8,998 nt of DNA, taken from contig PFDM01000030.1 of the NCBI GenBank assembly GCA_002772825.1, positions 1 to 8,998 of the forward strand, in the 5' to 3' direction. Under the pieces are notes generated by a model. That model saw nothing but the letters and a program-made list of their open reading frames with translations. It did not search any database and had not been told where the DNA came from. Made by a program: the position numbers and the translations under genes. This document shows positions 4,664 to 8,998 of this stretch, piece by piece. The stretch comes from Parcubacteria group bacterium CG10_big_fil_rev_8_21_14_0_10_38_31 (GTDB taxonomy: Bacteria > Patescibacteriota > Minisyncoccia > GCA-002772825). Each line of letters starts with the position of its first letter. The first letter of the stretch is position 1.

Positions 4664-6919
4664 TTAATCAATCTGATCCTGATTTTCGTCGTTGTTTCCG
4701 GGTTCTTCATATATCTCTCTTGGTTTTGAGCCGTCAGCGGGCCCCACAACCCCATGTTCTTCAAGGATATCTAGTAAGCGAGCCGCTCTGGCATAACCTA
4801 TTTTCAGTTTTCTCTGCAGATATGATGAAGACGCTTTTCCTGCTTTTATCACAATCTCTCTTGCTTCTTCATATAGTTCGTCGTCGTCGCTACTGGCATT
4901 TTCATCGTCAAATTTTTGGCTAAAGATGGAGCTCTGTTCATTTTCAGCTGAAAAAAGATTCAAGTTTTCCGGACCATCAGTTGGCGGATAGTCTTCGTAG
5001 CGGTCTTTAAGAAATTTTACAACTTTCTTCACTTCACTTTCCGAGATGAAGGGCGATTGGATTCGTCTTGGTTTTGACATATCGCTTGCCAAGTAGAGCA
5101 TATCTCCCGACCCTAGGAGTTTCTCCGCTCCCGACATATCAAGAATAGTTCTAGAATCTATTTGCGAAGCTACTTGCAGGGCTATACGAGATGGTATATT
5201 CGCCTTGATAAGCCCTGTGATAACCTCTACAGACGGTCTTTGGGTGGATATCACCAAGTGTATACCTACTGCTCTAGACATCTGAGCGAGTCTTACTATG
5301 GCTGACTCAAGCTCTCTAGGATAACTTATCATAATATCAGCTAATTCATCTATCACTACTACTATATAGGGCAAGGTTTCTATCCTGTTTTCCTCTTCAT
5401 CTTCTTCAATATCTTCTTTTTGATTCTTTTTAATATGTGGGGCAAGTATGTTCTTATGGTAAGATTGAATATCGCGCGCGCCGTGTTTTTCTAAGATGTC
5501 ATACCTTCTATCCATTTCTCTGGCCGCCCACCTCAACGCAAGGATGGCTTTTTTTGCGTCTGTCACTACCGGTGTAAGCAGATGAGGTATGCCATTATAC
5601 ATCGTTAACTCTACTCTTTTAGGGTCTATCATTATAAGTTTAAGATTCTCGGGAGAGTTCCTATAGAGAAGAGAGGTGATAAGTGCATGTATCATCACAG
5701 ATTTTCCTGCCCCAGTCGCTCCAGCAATAAGTATGTGAGGCATCTTTGCCAGATTTGAGAAAAATGCTTTTCCCGAGACTCCTCTGCCTAAGGAAAATAG
5801 AAGCGGGTAAGGAGAGTTTTGATATTCATCGTCTTTTAGGAGTGAGGCTAGTCCGACGATAGCTTTAATCGTATTGGGGATCTCTATGCCGACGAGCGAC
5901 TTGCCCGGGATAGGGGCTTCTATCCTGATTGGGTAAGCAGCGAGGGATAGAGATAAGTCATTTTGAAGGGCGACAATTTTTGAGAGTTTGACTCCTTCGG
6001 CTGGTTTAAGAGTGTATTGAGTCACAGACGGGCCTATTGATATCTCACCCATTTCTGTCACGATACCGAAGTTTTGGAGAGTCCTTTTGATGATATTAGA
6101 GTTTGCCTTGGTGTCTCCGACCGCCGGCTTTCCTTTGTCGTTTTCTAAGAGTGAGATTGGCGGGGGAGAGAATACTATCCCCGAACGAGAACCTGACTCT
6201 ATGATGAGTTCCGATCCATCGTCTGGCGACCCTTTTTGATGTGTTATTTTGTTCTTTACGGCACTGACGGCTCCCTTTAATTTTTCTTTTAATTCTTCTT
6301 TTGTCGGCGTGTCATTTTCTTTCTCGTCTTTTTCATCATCCTCTTCTTCATATTCATATTCTCCACTTTCTTTATTGTCTGTCTGTAAATTTTCTATAAC
6401 ATCTTTTTTATTAAAGATCGGCCACCTTAGGAAACTTGGCCGACTGAGTTTGAGTCTCATGTTAAACATCACAAGAAGTGAGATTATAAGAATGGCAAGG
6501 AGGATAATTAAGCTAACCCAGAAATCAAAAAGTCTTACAAGTGGGAAGGATATTATTTTTCCCACAAACCCGCCAGACTCCCCGTCTCTTAAGATGATAT
6601 TAGTAAGACCTAAACTTGAGATGAGAAAGAAGAGACTACTGATAAATGTCGCGAGTATGAAATTCGGGCGAAATGATGTTATCAAAGACACTCCAGCCAA
6701 GAAAAAGGAAACAGGTAAAAGGAAGAATCCTCCACCGAAAAGAAATTCAAAAAAACTAAATATTGACTCGCCAACCATGCCGGCTTTGCCTACTGCCGAA
6801 AGCGTGAAAAAGAGTGCGACGACGAATGAGATTATGGCAAGGATAGAGTATTTCGTTTCATCTTTTACACTGGAATGCCACTTTGTTGTATGATCATTTT
6901 TTCTTTTCTTTTTTGCCAT
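4664..6919 (-). CDS. ftsK: DNA translocase FtsK/SpoIIIE
   Basis: FtsK is anchored at the septum and pumps chromosomal DNA into daughter cells. With the ATG at 6919 it has 751 residues: a basic N-terminus (MAKKKRK), four membrane segments within about 25-185, a very acidic linker (EYEYEEEDDEKDEKEND), an alpha domain (GPSVTQYTLKPAEGVKLSKI), then the RecA-type motor with Walker A GATGAGKS (400-407) and Walker B VVVIDELAD (Asp524-Glu525), the STQRPSVEVITG segment, and a C-terminal winged-helix gamma domain (YLQRKLKIGYARAARLLDILEEHGVV). The linker is short compared with E. coli FtsK. The frame is open to an ATG at 6985, but those 22 extra residues are not FtsK-like and a promoter lies inside them, so I place the start at 6919. 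It is first in the operon with the Ig-like gene and recA. Confidence 0.96.
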   Translation of the reverse strand: MAKKKRKNDHTTKWHSSVKDETKYSILAIISFVVALFFTLSAVGKAGMVGESIFSFFEFLFGGGFFLLPVSFFLAGVSLITSFRPNFILATFISSLFFLISSLGLTNIILRDGESGGFVGKIISFPLVRLFDFWVSLIILLAILIISLLVMFNMRLKLSRPSFLRWPIFNKKDVIENLQTDNKESGEYEYEEEDDEKDEKENDTPTKEELKEKLKGAVSAVKNKITHQKGSPDDGSELIIESGSRSGIVFSPPPISLLENDKGKPAVGDTKANSNIIKRTLQNFGIVTEMGEISIGPSVTQYTLKPAEGVKLSKIVALQNDLSLSLAAYPIRIEAPIPGKSLVGIEIPNTIKAIVGLASLLKDDEYQNSPYPLLFSLGRGVSGKAFFSNLAKMPHILIAGATGAGKSVMIHALITSLLYRNSPENLKLIMIDPKRVELTMYNGIPHLLTPVVTDAKKAILALRWAAREMDRRYDILEKHGARDIQSYHKNILAPHIKKNQKEDIEEDEEENRIETLPYIVVVIDELADIMISYPRELESAIVRLAQMSRAVGIHLVISTQRPSVEVITGLIKANIPSRIALQVASQIDSRTILDMSGAEKLLGSGDMLYLASDMSKPRRIQSPFISESEVKKVVKFLKDRYEDYPPTDGPENLNLFSAENEQSSIFSQKFDDENASSDDDELYEEAREIVIKAGKASSSYLQRKLKIGYARAARLLDILEEHGVVGPADGSKPREIYEEPGNNDENQDQID

Positions 6920-6925
6920 GAAGAT

Positions 6926-6954
6926 AGTATAAAACGAAAAGCAAAAAGCGTGAA
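6926..6954 (-). promoter_or_regulatory. Promoter of the ftsK operon (TTCACG-17-TATACT)
   Basis: On the minus strand, TTCACG (6949-6954) and TATACT (6926-6931) are separated by exactly 17 bp. They match four and five of six consensus bases. Initiation seven bases downstream falls at 6919, the A of the chosen ATG, so the ftsK mRNA would be leaderless, in keeping with the missing Shine-Dalgarno sequence. Confidence 0.55.
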
Positions 6955-7017
6955 GCGGAAAACTAATATTCCATAAATCCGACAAGATTATATAGAGATT
7001 AAAGTAGAGTACTTTTA

Positions 7018-7061
7018 CCCCTCACCAGAAAATTTTGGTGGCAGGGGGTTTACTTTTTTTT
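7018..7061 (+). terminator. Terminator-like hairpin with U-tract in a divergent gap
   Basis: CCCCT-CACCA (7018-7027) pairs with TGGTG-GC-AGGGG (7036-7047) with a 2-nt bulge, around an AAAATTTT centre, and is followed by GTTTAC and a run of eight T residues to 7061. No + strand gene ends here: ftsK is divergent and the HTH gene begins at 7084. It could stop antisense transcripts or act as a leader attenuator for the HTH gene if that transcript starts near 7000. A TTTAAGTT-type repeat fills 7062-7083 up to the ATG. Confidence 0.5.
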
Positions 7062-7083
7062 GTTTAAGTTTTAAGTTTAAGTT

Positions 7084-7929
7084 ATGGTAAATGAAGACAG
7101 TGAAAACTATCTAGAGGAACGGCTGGGGAAGATTACAAATGCTTTATATAAAGTGACGGATTTTATGTTTGACAAAGAACCACTTAAATGGTCTTTAAGA
7201 GGTGCCTCTGTCAACATCTTGATAAATGCCATTTCCTTAAAGGATAAAGATTCTCAATCTAAGGTAACTTCTTTTTCAGAGATATTTGATTCATTAAATA
7301 AAGTTATATGTATGCTAGAGTTGGCAAGTGTCAGTGGGTTTATCGCAGGCCTAAATTTTGAAATTTTAAAGAGGGAATATGAGAAAATAGGGGAGATTAT
7401 AAAGGAGGATAGGGAAGATCAGATATTATTCTCTGAGAAGTTGTTTCCAGAGTTGTCCGATAGTGTCCATAAGGATAATTATCTTGATAACGGACAGCTT
7501 AATACTGGTAATGGACACCATAAAGGACAACCTTTTAATAAAGGACATGATTTATATAAAGGACAGATAACTAAAGGACAAGATGAGAAGATGTCCATTA
7601 AGAATGATTATCATAAAGAAAAGGGTATTGTGGAAAATAATCGTCTGGGTAGTGGTAAGATAAACCTTATTCAAGATAAGAGTATAGATAAATACGATAA
7701 AAACGATATCAACAAAAAGCAGTTAATGGACAGTCAAAAGGACACTCAATTAAGGGACATTATTGATTTCGTTAAGAAAAATGGGCATGTTACTATAAAG
7801 GACATTTCTTCACATTTTCCGAAGATTAGCCAGAAGACAATTCAACGAAGATTGCTTTATGTGGTGGATGTTGGGCTCTTAGAGAAGGAGGGCGATAAGC
7901 GCTGGAGGAGGTATTTTATAAAGAAATAG
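7084..7929 (+). CDS. Helix-turn-helix protein with KG(Q/H) repeats
   Basis: This is a 281-residue putative DNA-binding protein in three parts. Residues 1-120 are predicted helical (SGFIAGLNFEILKREYEKIGEIIK is the most conserved-looking end, here split as SGFIAGLNFEIL and KREYEKIGEIIK). Residues 125-220 are polar and low in complexity, with repeated Lys-Gly-Gln and Lys-Gly-His units. Residues 225-281 form a winged helix of DeoR/HTH_11 style, with IIDFVKKNGHVTIKDIS, then KISQKTIQRRLLYV and a wing ending in KRWRRYF. I recall similar proteins in Parcubacteria with KGH/KGQ stretches but know no assigned function. The gene carries the GGACA word cluster described separately. The ATG at 7084 has no Shine-Dalgarno sequence. 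It lies beside a DnaA-box cluster, so a role in replication or its control is possible but unproven. Confidence 0.85.
   Translation: MVNEDSENYLEERLGKITNALYKVTDFMFDKEPLKWSLRGASVNILINAISLKDKDSQSKVTSFSEIFDSLNKVICMLELASVSGFIAGLNFEILKREYEKIGEIIKEDREDQILFSEKLFPELSDSVHKDNYLDNGQLNTGNGHHKGQPFNKGHDLYKGQITKGQDEKMSIKNDYHKEKGIVENNRLGSGKINLIQDKSIDKYDKNDINKKQLMDSQKDTQLRDIIDFVKKNGHVTIKDISSHFPKISQKTIQRRLLYVVDVGLLEKEGDKRWRRYFIKK
7454..7804. repeat. Cluster of GGACA/TGTCC DNA words inside the HTH gene
   Basis: GGACA occurs at 7492, 7513, 7525, 7543, 7561, 7576, 7728, 7740, 7755 and 7800; TGTCC at 7454, 7464 and 7592. Thirteen sites in about 350 bp compare with fewer than one expected by chance. The usual context is A-A/T-N-GGACA. 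The first six are in frame as GGA-CAN (Gly-Gln/His), while the last four are in another frame (Met/Lys/Arg-Asp), so the DNA word rather than the peptide is what is shared. They may be binding sites for the encoded HTH protein. Confidence 0.8.
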
Positions 7930-8001
7930 TATGTAGCTGAAAAGAGCCATTTCCTCGGGATGTTTACGATGGAAGATTCGCTTAAAATAACGCCTTCCGA
8001 T

Positions 8002-8181
8002 TGTGGATAATAAGCACCTCGTTATCAACAGATGGTGGGGTTTACAGTATGGTAATATATTGTCTTATCTATGTTTTTGTTGACTTTGATGGGGGTGAAA
8101 ATATATACTTTAATATACCTTATAGAAAGGTTCGGGGTTATTGGCCCGGCTTATTTATTATAAGGGACAGAGTTATCCACA
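8002..8181. other. oriC: DnaA-box cluster, candidate replication origin
   Basis: Two perfect DnaA boxes are present: TGTGGATAA at 8002-8010, the reverse complement of TTATCCACA, and TTATCCACA at 8173-8181. A one-mismatch copy, TTATCAACA, lies at 8022-8030. AT-rich stretches between and after them (8098-8126, 8150-8163, 8182-8191) could serve as unwinding regions. A perfect 9-mer on either strand is expected less than once in ten windows of this size, so two within 180 bp is notable. DnaA itself is not in the window, and boxes can also mark DnaA-regulated promoters, so the origin call is provisional. Confidence 0.5.
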
Positions 8182-8189
8182 TTATAATT

Positions 8190-8217
8190 TTGAAAGAGAT
8201 ACTTGACGATTTATAAT
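8190..8217 (+). promoter_or_regulatory. Promoter-like TTGAAA-16-TATAAT beside a DnaA box
   Basis: TTGAAA (8190-8195, five of six) and a perfect TATAAT (8212-8217) are 16 bp apart, with initiation predicted near 8224. The -35 element begins 9 bp after the DnaA box at 8173-8181. No gene follows for about 375 bp, so the transcript would be either non-coding or a very long leader for the surface-protein gene at 8600. Confidence 0.4.
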
Positions 8218-8387
8218 GTGTTTAAGTTAAGTGATTTGATTTGGCTGGATGTCTTTTTATTGTAGTATCAATTTTAGCAAGTCGGAATGAAAGAGGGCAC
8301 ATTGAAAACAAAATATTTACGGATGTAAGATTGAAATTCTGAACAGTTAAAAATTTCTTTTTATTGTAATTTCTTCTCATGCTTTTT

Positions 8388-8401
8388 CGTCTATAAAGAC
8401 G
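8388..8401. repeat. Small hairpin CGTCT-ATAA-AGACG
   Basis: This is a 5-bp stem with a 4-nt loop. Outer CTCA (8376-8379) and TGAG (8410-8413) can add a second stem across 8-nt internal loops. No U-tract follows on either strand, so it is not a standard terminator. It might be part of a structured RNA. Confidence 0.35.
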
Positions 8402-8599
8402 TAGAGGTGTGAGGGTTAATTAAATTAGTAATTATTAGTAGTTGCATAGAATTATTTAGGAACTGTCGAACTTAAATTTCTCTATGCTTACGATAATCTT
8501 GTGAATGTTTTATTGACTCACGCAAATTCGTTAATCCGTTAATATGGAGCGAAGCGCGACGAGATAGAGTACAACGAGATTATTAATTAGAAACAATTT

Positions 8600-8998
8600 A
8601 TGAGTAGATTTAAGAAATCTAGATTGAGTAAAGTAATTTCTGTAACTTTAGGTCTTACGACTGCTGTTATGATGTTTGGTGGAGTATTGATTGCTCCGGC
8701 AAGCGCACAGACAGTTGAAGAACTTCAGGCACAGATCGCATTGCTTCTTTCTCAGATCACAGCGCTACAGACTCAGATGTCTGGAGTGACAGGCGGATCT
8801 GTTGCAACGGGAGCAGTTTGCGGATACACATTCGGAGCGAATTTGAAGCAAGGTGACACAGGGTCAGATGCTATGAATCTTCAAAAGGTTCTTAACTCAG
8901 ATTCTGCGACACAGGTTGCTTCAAGCGGAGTTGGCTCACAAGGAAACGAATCATCGTATTTCGGTTCTTTGACAAAGTCAGCCGTTATTAGATTCCAG
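8600..8998 (+). CDS. Secreted surface protein, peptidoglycan-binding type (partial)
   Basis: The frame is open from the ATG at 8600 to the window end (133 codons), so the C-terminal part is missing. Residues 1-36 form a signal peptide: basic MSRFKKSR, a hydrophobic core, and a cleavage site after APASA before QTVEE. Residues 37-61 are a short coiled coil (EELQAQIALLLSQITALQTQ). A domain from about 75 then resembles the peptidoglycan-binding-1 fold, with LKQGDTGSDAMNLQKVLN and YFGSLTKSAVIRFQ, the end of its helix 3. This signal-coil-PG_binding layout is common in Parcubacteria surface or S-layer-like proteins. Codons look more G/C-mixed and regular than in the neighbours, which may reflect high expression. 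No Shine-Dalgarno sequence is seen. TTGACT (8513) and TAATAT (8540) lie upstream, but their 21-bp spacing is too long for a good promoter. Confidence 0.85.
   Translation, partial: MSRFKKSRLSKVISVTLGLTTAVMMFGGVLIAPASAQTVEELQAQIALLLSQITALQTQMSGVTGGSVATGAVCGYTFGANLKQGDTGSDAMNLQKVLNSDSATQVASSGVGSQGNESSYFGSLTKSAVIRFQ

Larger units (their letters stand above)
7930..8599. other. 670-bp AT-rich gap without a credible gene
   Basis: Open frames here are short and unlike proteins; the longest, about 71 codons at 8001-8216, runs through the DnaA boxes and resembles no family I know. The left third holds the DnaA-box cluster. A promoter-like site lies at 8190-8217. Inverted repeats occur at 8388-8401 and at 8444-8450 with 8481-8487 (GCATAGA/TCTATGC). 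The right end holds a CGTTAAT direct repeat (8529 and 8537) and a purine-rich stretch before the surface-protein start. No tRNA, rRNA or known riboswitch was recognised. Confidence 0.6.

Noticed and set aside
4479..4923. Plus-strand frames over the Ig-like gene and the end of ftsK
   Set aside because: Shadows of genes with clear domains on the opposite strand.
6249..6893. 214-codon plus-strand frame opposite the ftsK N-terminus
   Set aside because: Its poly-Ser/Phe start is the antisense of the acidic linker in FtsK, and the rest mirrors the membrane segments. No independent support.
7971..7998. Terminator for the HTH gene from GGAAG/CTTCC
   Set aside because: The stem is only 5 bp, the loop is long and no U-tract follows.
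8001..8216. 71-codon plus-strand frame in the origin-like gap
   Set aside because: Composition is unlike a protein, there is no start signal, and it runs through the DnaA boxes and ends in the promoter-like site.

Overview
The window looks like chromosome from a small-genome, AT-rich bacterium, most likely of the Candidate Phyla Radiation (Patescibacteria, Parcubacteria-like). The case rests on several things: an EF-P whose tip loop lacks the usual lysine, an S6 protein with charged extensions at both ends, a helix-turn-helix protein with lysine-glycine-glutamine/histidine repeats of a type I associate with CPR genomes, and a rightmost surface protein with the signal peptide, coiled coil and peptidoglycan-binding-like layout common in Parcubacteria. 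The lineage is inferred from memory of such proteins, not from a search. All genes read through with the standard bacterial code, and no in-frame UGA is needed, which argues against the Gracilibacteria/SR1 code.

Layout. (1) 177-1445, + strand: rpsF-ssb-rpsR, the classic S6/SSB/S18 operon, with a TAGCCAA tandem repeat in the ssb-rpsR gap and a 21-bp tandem repeat that becomes a hairpin terminator after rpsR. (2) 1554-2132, - strand: efp, convergent with rpsR. (3) 2133-2297: a divergent gap holding a perfect loopless 56-bp palindrome and an extended -10 promoter. (4) 2298-3210, + strand: an ECF-type sigma factor followed after 4 nt by a two-pass membrane protein, closed by a strong terminator. 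(5) 3290-6919, - strand: ftsK, a small membrane-anchored Ig-like protein and recA, tightly packed, with a good promoter placed so that the ftsK mRNA would be leaderless. (6) 7084-7929, + strand: a helix-turn-helix protein whose gene carries a dense cluster of the DNA word GGACA/TGTCC. (7) 7930-8599: a 670-bp AT-rich gap with no credible gene, containing two perfect DnaA boxes, one near-match and AT-rich stretches, which makes it a candidate replication origin. (8) 8600 to the end, + strand: a partial secreted surface protein.

Gene roles form two themes: translation (S6, S18, EF-P) and DNA handling (SSB, RecA, FtsK, and a putative origin with a neighbouring DNA-binding protein). The most interesting combination is the GGACA word array inside the HTH gene, kept in two reading frames and in both orientations, lying next to the DnaA-box cluster. 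It looks like a DNA-level signal written over coding sequence. Almost no gene has a Shine-Dalgarno sequence (efp is the exception), and no complete gene here ends in TGA.
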